Shown piece by piece: positions 19,432-27,580 of a stretch of 64,000 nt of DNA. The stretch's first letter is position 1, and every line of letters begins with the position of its first letter. The stretch lies in NCBI RefSeq assembly GCF_900128505.1, contig NZ_LT669941.1:3766728-3830727 (forward strand), in the 5' to 3' direction. A model generated the notes under the pieces. That model had not been told where the DNA came from, did no database searches, and saw nothing but the letters and a program-made list of their open reading frames with translations. Made by a program: the position numbers and the translations under genes. The stretch comes from Parabacteroides timonensis (GTDB lineage: Bacteria > Bacteroidota > Bacteroidia > Bacteroidales > Tannerellaceae).

Positions 19432-21636
19432 TCATTGTTCTGTGATCAACAGGACAGTGCTTTCATACGTATTCCCGATCTTCAGGCTGATGCCGGCATT
19501 CATCAGATAATCGCCGGGGAAGACCTGGCCGTCTCCATAAAAGGTACTGTCTCCGGCTTTGTTCAATTCACTAATCTTATACATTTTAGCCGGATCCAGC
19601 CCTTTTAGCTTGGTCTCAAAGAATGTTGTACGTCCGTGGTATTTCAGGCTGTAAGCGAAAAATACCGATTCCTTTTTATCTTTCGATATATACATATGCG
19701 AAGCCCATCCGGTTCCGTCGTAAGGAGATTTGAGACGATAAAGGTCGCCCAGCTGCACGATCGGACGGATACGTTTATAATTCCTGATTGCCTGTTCTGC
19801 AAAAGGCAGTTCATCGCCGGTCAGATCCTTCGGCTGCAACTCCATTCCCAAACGGCCTGTCATAGCGACATCGAAGCGGAACTTCAGCGGAGCCATCATA
19901 CCTGTCTGATGATTCGGAGTGGTCGACACGTGTGATGCAGTGGCTTTTGCCGGAAAGAAAAGGTTCGTGCTGTATTGGATGAATATACGGTCGAGCGAGT
20001 TGGTATTATCGCTGGCCCAGAACTCATCGTGATATTTCAAAGCCCCGAAGTCCAGACGACCGCCACCTGCGGAACATAGCTGAATCATAACGTCCGGATG
20101 ATTTGCACGAATCCGTTCGTAGGCACTGTACAGACCTTTTATATAATCGATCCAGAAATGCGTCTGATCTTCTTTCGACAGATATTCGGAACCGAAGTTA
20201 TCGACATGGCGGTTTGCGTCCCATTTAATATAAGAAATATGGGGAGACAGGGCGATCACATCGTCGAAAGTCTTTACCACAAAGTCCTGTACAGCCGGAT
20301 TGCTCAGGTCGAGTAACCATTGGTTACGCATCGGGATAATATCCCGTTTGCCGCTCTTCACGATCCATTCCGGATGTTTTTCCGCCAATTCGCTCTTCGG
20401 GCTTACCATTTCCGGCTCAATCCAGATACCGAATTTCAAACCTTTATTGACAGCATATTTCGCCAGGTAGTCGATGCCACGCGGCAGTTTCTTCTTATTC
20501 ACCTGCCAGTCTCCTAAGCCGACTTTATCCGAGTTGCGCGGATACTTATTGGCAAACCAGCCATCGTCTAATACGAACATCTCAACACCGAAGTTGGCAG
20601 CATCATCGATCATATCTGTGATCGTCTTCTCTGTAAAGTCAAAATAGGCACCTTCCCAACTGTTCAGCACGATCGGCAATTCCTGATTGCCATGAGCCAA
20701 CGCATAGTTACGCGACCAGTCATGCAGGTTTCTGGAAACCTGTCCTTTACCGGCAGAGCTGTAAGTCCATACCATCTCCGGAGTTTGCAAGACTTTACCC
20801 GGTTCCAGGTTATAAGTAGAGGCAAAATTATTCATACCGGTCAGCACATGCAGCATGCCGCATTCATCTATTTCAAAAGAAGTCAGATAGTTACCCGACC
20901 AGGCGAGGGAGCCTCCATAGACTTCACCCATATCTTCATAAGCCGGTCCGTTCAGAGACAATAGGAAAGAAGAGTTTTCAGACTGCGTAGTCCGTATCCC
21001 TTTCTTGGATTCTATCCGTTTGACACCGGGAGTCAGCTGTTCTTCCACCAGCTGCATTTCGGAAGCCCATGCACCATGGAAATGCGTCAGATAATAGGAA
21101 TCTGCATGTAAAGGGAGATAAGCGGAAGATATATTTTCAACTGCCAGACGGCTATTTTCCTGATGGGAGATCGAAACAGACTGGCAGATCACATTCTCTT
21201 TCTGATAAGCAACGAAGTTCAGATCGACAAAAACCGGATACAAAGGGTCTTTCAGCCGAATCACTGTTTCGACTCTGTTAGCATCGACATTCTTTACCGA
21301 ATGATCTGCATATATTAATTCGGTAGTCTGAACACCGTCGGTATGTGTCAGCTTCAATGCCGGATTCAAGAAAAGACGTCCTCCGTAAGCAGGATAGATT
21401 GCCGGAGCATAACCGATACCATTATCCGGCTGTTCTTTATACTTCTTAGTAAGGAAAGGGGAAACGTGCTGGAATTTATCTCCAAAATAGTTATATACTA
21501 CCTTTTTATCCGGAGAGATAGAAAAGACCATATTTAAGTCGTTCGTAGAGACGGATATGATATCCGCTTCTTTCTCCTGGGAAGAAACATTTATACACCC
21601 CAGTAAGAGGGCTACAGTTAACAATAGTGCTTTCAT
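19432..21636 (-). CDS. Alpha-galactosidase, glycoside hydrolase family 36
   Basis: The enzyme should remove alpha-1,6-galactose side chains from galactomannan or raffinose-type sugars. The 734-residue chain has a signal peptide (cleavage near VSSQ) and no lipobox, which suggests a periplasmic location. The N-terminal beta-sandwich is followed by the GH36 barrel: PIVLNSWEGAYFDF, FVLDDGWF, GIWIEPEMVSP, nucleophile Asp473 in YIKWDANRH, SAGGGRLDFG, and acid/base Asp543 in FWASDNTN. It is the first gene of the minus-strand operon, so the operon promoter should lie at about 21640-21830; the best -7 candidate there (TTAGTTTG, minus strand near 21680) is imperfect. Confidence 0.95.
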   Translation of the reverse strand: MKALLLTVALLLGCINVSSQEKEADIISVSTNDLNMVFSISPDKKVVYNYFGDKFQHVSPFLTKKYKEQPDNGIGYAPAIYPAYGGRLFLNPALKLTHTDGVQTTELIYADHSVKNVDANRVETVIRLKDPLYPVFVDLNFVAYQKENVICQSVSISHQENSRLAVENISSAYLPLHADSYYLTHFHGAWASEMQLVEEQLTPGVKRIESKKGIRTTQSENSSFLLSLNGPAYEDMGEVYGGSLAWSGNYLTSFEIDECGMLHVLTGMNNFASTYNLEPGKVLQTPEMVWTYSSAGKGQVSRNLHDWSRNYALAHGNQELPIVLNSWEGAYFDFTEKTITDMIDDAANFGVEMFVLDDGWFANKYPRNSDKVGLGDWQVNKKKLPRGIDYLAKYAVNKGLKFGIWIEPEMVSPKSELAEKHPEWIVKSGKRDIIPMRNQWLLDLSNPAVQDFVVKTFDDVIALSPHISYIKWDANRHVDNFGSEYLSKEDQTHFWIDYIKGLYSAYERIRANHPDVMIQLCSAGGGRLDFGALKYHDEFWASDNTNSLDRIFIQYSTNLFFPAKATASHVSTTPNHQTGMMAPLKFRFDVAMTGRLGMELQPKDLTGDELPFAEQAIRNYKRIRPIVQLGDLYRLKSPYDGTGWASHMYISKDKKESVFFAYSLKYHGRTTFFETKLKGLDPAKMYKISELNKAGDSTFYGDGQVFPGDYLMNAGISLKIGNTYESTVLLITEQ

Positions 21637-21837
21637 GTCTATCAGTTTTATTTTACTTATTCAAGGTTGATGCTGCAAACTAAGCCAATAAACAGATGTA
21701 CGGAAAGCACGGATTCGCCAATAATTTGTATTTATGCGCTTAATTCACAGAGAATTAACACGAATGCAACATTTACGTCATTTTTTGACGCATCTATTAC
21801 AAACGGAAAACAGATAAAAGAGAACACTACCCACAAG

Positions 21838-22914
21838 CTACCTGTACTGATGGCAACTGCAGTAGTCTCCACTGCTAACTGAAATTTGTTTATAATAACA
21901 ATACCCATTATTATAACTGCGGCAATTGGCACATCTTGCACTACCGGAAGAAGAAAAAAAGCATAAGATAGCATATCCTATGAGAACAACTATCAGCAAA
22001 GGCAGGAAATGGAAAAGCGTTATAAGTGTAGCTATTGAACCTACTACGTATAAGACAATGGTGTATATCAGATTAATCCAACTGCCGTCGTCCCGAATAT
22101 TATTGTACACAAGCAAAGCGATTTGAATAAACTGAATACCTAAAACACACCATAAAACAATGTGCAGATATTCTTTAAAGAAGATGACAGATATAATTGC
22201 TGCAATAATGCCAATTGCCCATCCGTACACACCCAAACGAAAATCTATATTACGTTTGCCATGATAACAACTGGCATAATTCAGACACACAAAAGAAATG
22301 ACCTGATGAAACAACAGGATGGCAAACAGTATAAAGTTAATGATAGTCCAAATCCATCCGACCTTATCCGGTGAACAAAACCATGTCTTATCTCCTTTAT
22401 ATGTTACAAAATAAATCACCTCACTAATACAGAGTGCTAGAAATATGGCTGAAGAAATATAAAACCCCGCCGCACTGTCTTTAAAATTACCCGAATCAGA
22501 TTTGTATAGCCATCCTATACATACCATAACCAATCCCAAAGCACAAGAGATATAAAACCATATCAAGGAATCGGTTTTCGAAGCCATATCGATCAGTTCC
22601 TGCCAATCAAACGAAGAGAAAGAACTTTGTTTTTCAATCTTTTGTTGCACAGGAGCAGCCTTAATGTATTGTTCAGATACGTAGCCGATCTTCCCATTAT
22701 ATGAAATTTTAGCCCATCCATTCTTTATGGTGTAAACATTCACCGTTTCCCCACTTTTCAACTGACCAAGCTGGTTATAGGATTTGCCGGGGCCTGTTCG
22801 TACCAACAAAGTTGTTTTTGTATCGACTACATATTGAGTTTGTGCGTTTGCACTAACTGCAACCAACAGCAGGAGAAGAAGAATAGAAATAATGCATCTG
22901 ATTGTTGTTGTCAT
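21838..22914 (-). CDS. Bacterial SH3-domain membrane protein with cysteine-rich C-terminus
   Basis: A 358-residue protein of unknown function. It has a signal peptide (residues 1-24), one bacterial SH3 domain of about 60 residues (LLVRTGPGKSYNQLGQLKSG, then GWAKISYNGKIGYVSEQYI), a short linker, and seven or so membrane helices from about residue 115. The C-terminal tail carries eight or so Cys, including CANC and CSCH, that could form a metal site or disulphides. SH3_3 domains often bind cell-wall peptides, so a sensor or anchor at the envelope is possible, but this is inference. The -7 sequence TACATTTG at 22942-22949 may be its promoter. A small RNA element lies just upstream. Confidence 0.75.
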   Translation of the reverse strand: MTTTIRCIISILLLLLLVAVSANAQTQYVVDTKTTLLVRTGPGKSYNQLGQLKSGETVNVYTIKNGWAKISYNGKIGYVSEQYIKAAPVQQKIEKQSSFSSFDWQELIDMASKTDSLIWFYISCALGLVMVCIGWLYKSDSGNFKDSAAGFYISSAIFLALCISEVIYFVTYKGDKTWFCSPDKVGWIWTIINFILFAILLFHQVISFVCLNYASCYHGKRNIDFRLGVYGWAIGIIAAIISVIFFKEYLHIVLWCVLGIQFIQIALLVYNNIRDDGSWINLIYTIVLYVVGSIATLITLFHFLPLLIVVLIGYAILCFFSSSGSARCANCRSYNNGYCYYKQISVSSGDYCSCHQYR

Positions 22915-22941
22915 AATACTAGAGTTTAGGCTTCACATTCA

Positions 22942-22949
22942 CAAATGTA
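22942..22949 (-). promoter_or_regulatory. Candidate -7 box of the SH3 membrane protein gene
   Basis: TACATTTG on the minus strand matches TAnnTTTG exactly, 28 bases upstream of the ATG. A TTG lies 16 bases upstream, shorter than the usual 19-20, so only the -7 element is convincing. Confidence 0.4.
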
Positions 22950-23007
22950 AATAATTTCTTACATACAACACCCAAAATACATGACTTCATTCAGATTATA
23001 ACTGCAG

Positions 23008-23131
23008 AAAAAGAAAAAAGGCCTGCATCTATCTTAGATGCAAACCCCTATAAACAATTAAAGCCTGTCTCACGACAAGCCCTAACCAACTTTGTTAACC
23101 TTAAATCTAATACTATTATGAAAAAACCACA
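23008..23131 (-). ncRNA. Small RNA family, copy 1 (leader hairpin plus intrinsic terminator)
   Basis: Transcribed leftward from the promoter at 23135-23165, the predicted RNA of about 120 bases has a conserved 5' segment, then a hairpin GCTTGTC-GTGA-GACAGGC with a GNRA tetraloop (minus strand), an AT-rich linker ending TTTATAGGGG, and a second 12-bp hairpin GGTTTGCATCTA-AGA-TAGATGCAGGCC followed by TTTTTTCTTTTT, a textbook terminator. On the plus strand the first hairpin would contain a C-A mismatch, so the minus strand is the functional one. It lies between the LytTR gene and the SH3 gene; the terminator makes a stand-alone RNA more likely than a leader. Nearly identical 5' segments occur at 25.4 and 28.7 kb. 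The rest of the 22915-23286 gap holds nothing else I can name. Confidence 0.75.
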
Positions 23132-23134
23132 ATG

Positions 23135-23165
23135 CAAAGATAAGCCCTAAACAAGGGTTTGTCAA
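23135..23165 (-). promoter_or_regulatory. Promoter of small RNA copy 1
   Basis: On the minus strand TTGACA is followed 20 bases after the TTG by TATCTTTG, an exact match to the Bacteroidetes primary sigma consensus (TTG, 19-21 bases, TAnnTTTG). The expected start site is a few bases downstream, near 23131. Confidence 0.8.
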
Positions 23166-23286
23166 GTCTTTTACAGACAATATATGTTAAGCCTTACGAG
23201 CTTTGTAGCTAAAAATTGTTTCCGAACACAAATCTTTATACAATACAGACAAAAACTGCTAAATTTAACAGTTAAAGCGAGGCATT

Positions 23287-24084
23287 TTATAAAGAAAGCC
23301 GCTCTTTAAGCAACCTGTATCCGGTCAGGCTGGCACGCAAGCAGACACCTGACTTCAGACGAACCTGGTAACTGTCTTTTCCGAACAATTCCACACGGAT
23401 GATCTGATCGCTGTTCACGATACAGGAACGGTGAATACGGATGAAAGAGCTTTCCGGCAAATGCGTCTCAAAATATTTCATCGTTTGTTCCTTGACATAT
23501 TGGCCTGTCGAAGTGAACAGCGTCACATAATCGCCGCTTGCCTGGATATAGAGCAACTCATCCAACTGGATCAGATGGATACGCGTGCCGTCTTTCACAG
23601 AGATACGATCCAGCAAAGTTTCTTCAGGTGGCAATGACGTTTCTGTCTCAAGAGAAACAGAAGAATCCTCGGACGGGTCCTCTTTCCGAATCTCTTTCCA
23701 GCGAATAAAATACCACTGCGCCAGAATGATCCACACTAACAGACCAAACAGAAAACGAAAAGGGATCGTGGAGGCAAACCATTCCATCCGATCGGGGCAA
23801 ATCAATGTCCCTGCCATATACCCTCCTATAGTAGAAATCGCCAGGACACCGATGGTCAATGCGATCTGGGCCTGTATCGGGCGCAATACTCCGGTAACGT
23901 ACCAAAGCAGAAAACCGGAAACAGAGAATAACCCTACCGAGACCAGACTGTCAAGCCATGCAACAAGCCACCCCGTATGTTCATAGTAATACAACAACAA
24001 GGCTCCTATGCCACAAGCTATCAACGCCAAGGTGATACCGACAATCCTATAAAAGACAGAGTTTATAAACGGATGCGTCTGCAT
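23287..24084 (-). CDS. Membrane-bound LytTR-family transcriptional regulator
   Basis: I chose the ATG at 24084 (265 residues), two bases after the stop of the upstream gene; a TTG two codons earlier overlaps that stop and is also possible. The N-terminal half holds about four membrane helices (for example VSVGLFSVSGFLLWYVTGVL) and no receiver domain. The C-terminal 100 residues are a LytTR DNA-binding domain: RIHLIQLDELLYIQASGDY, ETHLPESSFIRIHRSCIVNS and LKSGVCLRASLTGYRLLKER. The regulator therefore appears tied to the membrane and may sense the envelope directly or through the cotranscribed LiaF-like protein. Targets are unknown. Small RNA copy 1 lies about 150 bases downstream. Confidence 0.88.
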   Translation of the reverse strand: MQTHPFINSVFYRIVGITLALIACGIGALLLYYYEHTGWLVAWLDSLVSVGLFSVSGFLLWYVTGVLRPIQAQIALTIGVLAISTIGGYMAGTLICPDRMEWFASTIPFRFLFGLLVWIILAQWYFIRWKEIRKEDPSEDSSVSLETETSLPPEETLLDRISVKDGTRIHLIQLDELLYIQASGDYVTLFTSTGQYVKEQTMKYFETHLPESSFIRIHRSCIVNSDQIIRVELFGKDSYQVRLKSGVCLRASLTGYRLLKERLSL

Positions 24085-24086
24085 AA

Positions 24087-24815
24087 TCAACTTTTAAATT
24101 CAATTCCGCCGAAAGTAGCATTTCCACGTACTACTAACACATGTTCTTTATCCATGTCTACAGAAGCATTGAAGCGTTTATCTTCACAGCCCCCCAACAA
24201 CGGACGGACATTAAAATGAAGTCGCCAGTCATTGGGCACATATATTTCCACTCCGGCAAACGTACAGTCGATATCAATATAGGTTCGCGAACCTTCCAGC
24301 TTTGTTCTTCGCAGATCCAGAATAGTCCCCCCGAACAATGCCTTGATCCGTGCCCCTTTGAAAACCGGCTCCAAAATGATCTGCTCCACGGAGCTAAACG
24401 TATTATCCGATTCCACATAACCGTCTATATTGACAAATTCACTTTTTGTGCCAGTGTCCGCCTCGTTACCTGTCGCCTCCCCTCTATTTTTTCTATAAGC
24501 ATCGTTTTTCTTTCGAGGTGAAAAGAGGATTACAATGCCGGCCAACACCAGGAGCAGCGGCCAGATGGTCAATCCACTGCCATCCATCCAATCCAGTTCC
24601 GGCATCAGAAAATAGAGTCCGAATAAAAAGGTCATCACTCCTCCGGCATACCGGCGAGAGAAAAAGGTAAAAACTCCGACATACATAACCAGCATCTGCC
24701 AGGATACTATAATATCAAAGATATCGGTTGCTATCATACCCATATTCTTCAGCAGCCATACAATCCCGACTACGATAAACGGGATTGCCCAAAAGATATT
24801 TTTTCTAAAAGCCAT
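24087..24815 (-). CDS. LiaF-like membrane protein (LiaI/LiaF transmembrane and DUF2154-type C-terminal domains)
   Basis: A 242-residue protein with four N-terminal membrane helices (IFWAIPFIVVGIVWLLKNMG onward), a charged linker near 105-130, and a soluble C-terminal domain resembling the cell-wall-active antibiotic response domain of LiaF/YvqF: DNTFSSVEQIILEPVFKGAR, ALFGGTILDLRRTKL and TFAGVEIYVPNDWRLHFNV. In Firmicutes LiaF restrains an envelope-stress sensor kinase. Here the partner is a membrane-bound LytTR regulator two bases downstream, so a similar restraint on LytTR is an inference. A good promoter lies at 24842-24872. Confidence 0.85.
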   Translation of the reverse strand: MAFRKNIFWAIPFIVVGIVWLLKNMGMIATDIFDIIVSWQMLVMYVGVFTFFSRRYAGGVMTFLFGLYFLMPELDWMDGSGLTIWPLLLVLAGIVILFSPRKKNDAYRKNRGEATGNEADTGTKSEFVNIDGYVESDNTFSSVEQIILEPVFKGARIKALFGGTILDLRRTKLEGSRTYIDIDCTFAGVEIYVPNDWRLHFNVRPLLGGCEDKRFNASVDMDKEHVLVVRGNATFGGIEFKS

Positions 24816-24841
24816 AATCTATATTGTTTAAGTGTTTGGGA

Positions 24842-24872
24842 CAAAAGTAGGTATCAGACATCTCCCGGACAA
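24842..24872 (-). promoter_or_regulatory. Promoter of the LiaF-like/LytTR operon
   Basis: On the minus strand TTG is followed after 20 bases by TACTTTTG, matching the Bacteroidetes primary sigma consensus. The -7 element is 26 bases upstream of the ATG. Confidence 0.7.
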
Positions 24873-25036
24873 GAGAGAAACGCTCTATTACAGGCAAATA
24901 TCGGTGAACTGCCGATAATTACCGATAAAAAAGGATATTATTTGCTCTTTGCCGCAAACTTTCTATTTATACCGGCAGATAACAAGCACAAAAGGGAACA
25001 GAAAGCCCCCCGTATACATATAAGAAAACTCAATAT

Positions 25037-25144
25037 CAACTATCATACTATCACTTTTCGACTTAAACATCTAACCAGTAACACATTGTATTATGATAGT
25101 TGCTGTTTTCAACTATCACTCAACTATCATACATCTATCATCAT
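25037..25144. repeat. Cluster of CTATCA repeats
   Basis: CAACTATCAT at 25037, CAACTATCAC at 25110 and CAACTATCAT at 25121 are direct copies; ATGATAGTTG at 25093 is an inverted copy, and shorter CTATCA units occur at 25048 and near 25135. Such iterated short repeats could be protein-binding sites or a mobile-element end. No gene is convincing in the surrounding 24873-25230 stretch. Confidence 0.5.
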
Positions 25145-25231
25145 CCGTTTAAAAACAGAAAAGACTTGATCCTTTTTAGAGTAGATATATGACTAAAAAT
25201 CAACAATATAGTAACAAATATCGTTTGCCAC

Positions 25232-25309
25232 CCGGGTCTCAATGATCCCGAGACCCGGATGTGAGCATCGTCGAGATGGGGGTGTGAAAAGGGTTGAGAC
25301 CGGCATCTC
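25232..25309. other. Structured intergenic block with nested inverted repeats
   Basis: A perfect 9-bp inverted repeat (CCGGGTCTC at 25232, GAGACCCGG at 25250) is followed by a second pair (GAGATG at 25273, CATCTC at 25304). GGTCTCAA at 25235 can also pair with TTGAGACC at 25294, giving an alternative fold. The block is far more GC-rich than its surroundings. It might be a structured RNA or a relic of an inserted element; I cannot name it. The remainder up to small RNA copy 2 shows no convincing gene. Confidence 0.45.
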
Positions 25310-25356
25310 AGCAAGTAAGAGTAAGCACTTTCATGAAAATATACTATAGCTTTTGG

Positions 25357-25474
25357 AGAAAAAGCAAGAGGGACGCGAAGGATGCAACCCCTATAAACAA
25401 TTAAAGCCTGTCTCACGACAAGCCCTAACCAACTTTGTTAACCTTAAATCTAATACTATTATGAAAAAACCACG
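25357..25474 (-). ncRNA. Small RNA family, copy 2
   Basis: The minus strand repeats the copy 1 design: promoter, the same conserved 5' segment of about 85 bases including the GNRA hairpin GCTTGTC-GTGA-GACAGGC, then TTTATAGGGG. The 3' sequence differs completely but can again form a stem (AGGGGT with GTCCCT, then GC with GC around the loop ATCCTTC), followed by CTTGCTTTTTC. This terminator is weaker than those of copies 1 and 3. The next minus-strand gene starts more than 540 bases away, so a leader role is unlikely. Confidence 0.7.
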
Positions 25475-25477
25475 ATG

Positions 25478-25507
25478 CAAATATACAGCTTAATCCAAAT
25501 TTGTCAA
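25478..25507 (-). promoter_or_regulatory. Promoter of small RNA copy 2
   Basis: On the minus strand TTGACA is followed 19 bases after the TTG by TATATTTG. The upstream 90 bases resemble those upstream of copy 3 (for example a shared GCTAACAAG motif, plus strand, near 25550 and 28850), so the promoter region was duplicated or conserved with the RNA. Confidence 0.8.
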
Positions 25508-25611
25508 GGGGTTTTATGCTAAATCATGTTTCGTCTCGTATAAGAAAAGCTAACAAGTTTCAATATGTTTGTTTTTTGCTTCCAAAGTGTTAAAATAAAC
25601 ACTTTTTGTTC

Positions 25612-26196
25612 CTATTTCTTCTTTAATATGCGTTGCGCACAGTCGGATAATACAACGATCGCTCCCGCAATAATAGCCGTGTCTTTGATCACCAGACGAC
25701 CTGCTCCCGTAAGCAGCGGGAAACCGTGTTCGCCGCTTCCCAGGTCCGGTACCCATACCTCCGGCGTAGTGACGAGAAACGACAAGGTACCTATTGTCAT
25801 TATAATAGCCAATAAGGAGCCTACCAATCCAATCTTCGGAGAAAAGATACCCAGGAAGGTTAAGATACCGATTGCCATGATCATAATACCCAGTCCATGA
25901 GAGAAACCATACGTATTGTTTTCTACATGCCACTGATGTTTAGCTTCGTTGAATTCACCTTCTTTCAGTTTATACTCTTTGTATTCCGGTGCACTTTTGG
26001 TATAGAAGAAGCTCATAAACGGGCTGTTTGCCACGAAAGGAACAATTCCTTCTGCTTCATAGTTCCAGAACTTCAGTCCGCCGATCCATACGAAGATGAT
26101 CAGGATAGCTATGCGGATCAGGTTAATACCCAGTTTCTGTGAAGAAGCTGCCAGGTTCAGAAATGTGTCGAATAAATCTTTTAGTTTAGTAGTCAT
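25612..26196 (-). CDS. DUF417 (YkgB/RclC-type) inner membrane protein
   Basis: The 194-residue protein has about four membrane helices: GINLIRIAILIIFVWIGGLK near residue 23, GLGIMIMAIGILTFLGIF near 100, VGSLLAIIMTIGTLSFLV near 123, and a C-terminal helix. The pattern FVWIGGLKFWNYEAEGIVPF followed by SPFMSFFY is the DUF417 signature. E. coli RclC of this family contributes to resistance to reactive chlorine species; whether this homologue does is unknown. A central soluble insert (residues 65-95, rich in Lys and Glu) is notable. It appears monocistronic, with the radical SAM terminator upstream and small RNA copy 2 about 130 bases downstream. Confidence 0.85.
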   Translation of the reverse strand: MTTKLKDLFDTFLNLAASSQKLGINLIRIAILIIFVWIGGLKFWNYEAEGIVPFVANSPFMSFFYTKSAPEYKEYKLKEGEFNEAKHQWHVENNTYGFSHGLGIMIMAIGILTFLGIFSPKIGLVGSLLAIIMTIGTLSFLVTTPEVWVPDLGSGEHGFPLLTGAGRLVIKDTAIIAGAIVVLSDCAQRILKKK

Positions 26197-26309
26197 GTCT
26201 TTCTTTATTTATCAGTTTAACTTATGATGCAAAGGTCTGACATTTCTACCCTATGGGAAATGGCAATTCTACCGGATAATTTGACAATTATTCCCTAAGA
26301 CGCAATAAA

Positions 26310-26345
26310 GCCGGTTAGCAGAGGCACATTTCCTCGCTAACCGGC
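26310..26345 (-). terminator. Terminator of the radical SAM gene
   Basis: A 10-bp perfect outer stem (GCCGGTTAGC / GCTAACCGGC), extended inside by GAGG/CCTC, lies just after the radical SAM stop and is followed on the minus strand by TTTATTG. Confidence 0.8.
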
Positions 26346-26365
26346 CTTATTACAACGAATTATTT

Positions 26366-27580
26366 TTAATTGCGGATGCCCAGTTCTACCAGTTTCTGTT
26401 CGTCCAGAGCATACTTCCGTTCGATGCTCTGCAACAAATCTTCATTGATATTCAGAGGACGATTCAGCTTCTTCATTTCGCGATATCCCTTATATACGTG
26501 GGTAATCATCTTACGCGGATTGAAAACCAATGAAGAAGTGATCCAACATCCATGCGTACACCAGCAGTTGGCGGTATCGCCGTGACCGATAGCAGCAATC
26601 TCTTGTTTCATGGCACCGCTCTGCATGATCTTGCTGATATCACAACCGTAATCCTTCACATTACCGAGCGGTTCACGAAGCTCGCAGGCACGGAAACGAC
26701 CGTCGTAGTCGATCACCAGCGTGGTCTCTCCTGCCGTACAATCCATACCCCAGGGAGTCGGATGGTCGATATTGGTTGCACGTATATTATATAATGTACG
26801 GATAAAGCCCAGATAGAAGAAACGGGCGATCGGCTTCCTGAAACCACCGGTTTCTTCCGCCATCCGTTCACCATATACATTATAAATAGGTACAACCTGG
26901 TCCTGCAAAGCACGCAAGGTAGGTTCGGTAAGTACTTTCACTCCATCGTCGCGTGTCATTCCGCGGGCCGCTTCGATGATATGGTTGGAAAGATGGAAAC
27001 GTCCCAACATCCACAACATTAAGTCCTGTACCTCTTCCAGGTTATATTTTGTAATAACAGTGGCCAGGTTCTTCAGCACTCTGCCATCATCGGCAAAATT
27101 CTTTTCAATCAGTTTCAAAGTCCCCATTGCCTTATAGAAGTTACCGGGAACGCCGCGCTGTATATCGTGCGTATCTCCGAAACCGTCCAGCGAAAGGCTC
27201 AGGTTGATATTCAGTTCCGGACAATTCTGGCGGATCTGTTTCACCCAGGCAACGATCCGGTCCGGTTTCAAGCCGTTGGTAGGAATGTTGACATCCTTTA
27301 TCTCATTGTTCTTATAGAACATTTCTATGATCTCGGGAAGCTCCTCACGTAGAGTCGGTTCACCGCCGGAAACCCATAAGCGGTTAAATTGTCCGGCCGT
27401 TTCAGATATTTTCTTTATCTCATCAAAGGTCAGGTCTTTTTCCTTTTTATCCATGTCTTCCGCATAGAAGCACATTTTACATTTTGCATTACATCGTCCT
27501 GTGACAAACAGGAAAACAGATTCTAATTTTCTGTTTGTGCTCATTGTTCTGAAAGAGCTCTTTGTTCGTTTTGTACCCAT
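26366..27580 (-). CDS. Radical SAM protein with C-terminal cysteine-rich (SPASM-like) region
   Basis: The enzyme should bind a 4Fe-4S cluster through Cys30, Cys34 and Cys37 (CNAKCKMC, the CxxxCxxC motif) and cleave S-adenosylmethionine. The radical SAM barrel follows (LWVSGGEPTLREELPEI, NIPTNGL, LSLSLDGFGDTHD). The C-terminal part has further Cys (MDCTAGETTLVIDYDGRFRA, CELREPLGN, NCWCTHGCW) that could hold an auxiliary cluster, as in SPASM/twitch enzymes that modify peptides or sugars. No substrate peptide is obvious beside it. A second ATG (MSTNRK) 12 codons in is an alternative start. The gene is divergent from the AraC regulator. A -7 match (TATATTTG, minus strand, 27642-27649) lies upstream. 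Substrate unknown. Confidence 0.88.
   Translation of the reverse strand: MGTKRTKSSFRTMSTNRKLESVFLFVTGRCNAKCKMCFYAEDMDKKEKDLTFDEIKKISETAGQFNRLWVSGGEPTLREELPEIIEMFYKNNEIKDVNIPTNGLKPDRIVAWVKQIRQNCPELNINLSLSLDGFGDTHDIQRGVPGNFYKAMGTLKLIEKNFADDGRVLKNLATVITKYNLEEVQDLMLWMLGRFHLSNHIIEAARGMTRDDGVKVLTEPTLRALQDQVVPIYNVYGERMAEETGGFRKPIARFFYLGFIRTLYNIRATNIDHPTPWGMDCTAGETTLVIDYDGRFRACELREPLGNVKDYGCDISKIMQSGAMKQEIAAIGHGDTANCWCTHGCWITSSLVFNPRKMITHVYKGYREMKKLNRPLNINEDLLQSIERKYALDEQKLVELGIRN

Noticed and set aside
23120..23152. Micro-ORFs on the plus strand of the repeated element starting ATG AAA AAA CCA (also at 25461 and 28763)
   Set aside because: The frames have different lengths (10, 10 and 17 codons) and diverge after a few residues. 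The matching strand for promoter, hairpin and terminator is the minus strand, which explains the sequence better.
25141..25416. 91-codon minus-strand reading frame
   Set aside because: It runs through the GC-rich inverted repeats and the 3' end of small RNA copy 2, has no start context or family resemblance, and its composition looks unlike neighbouring genes.
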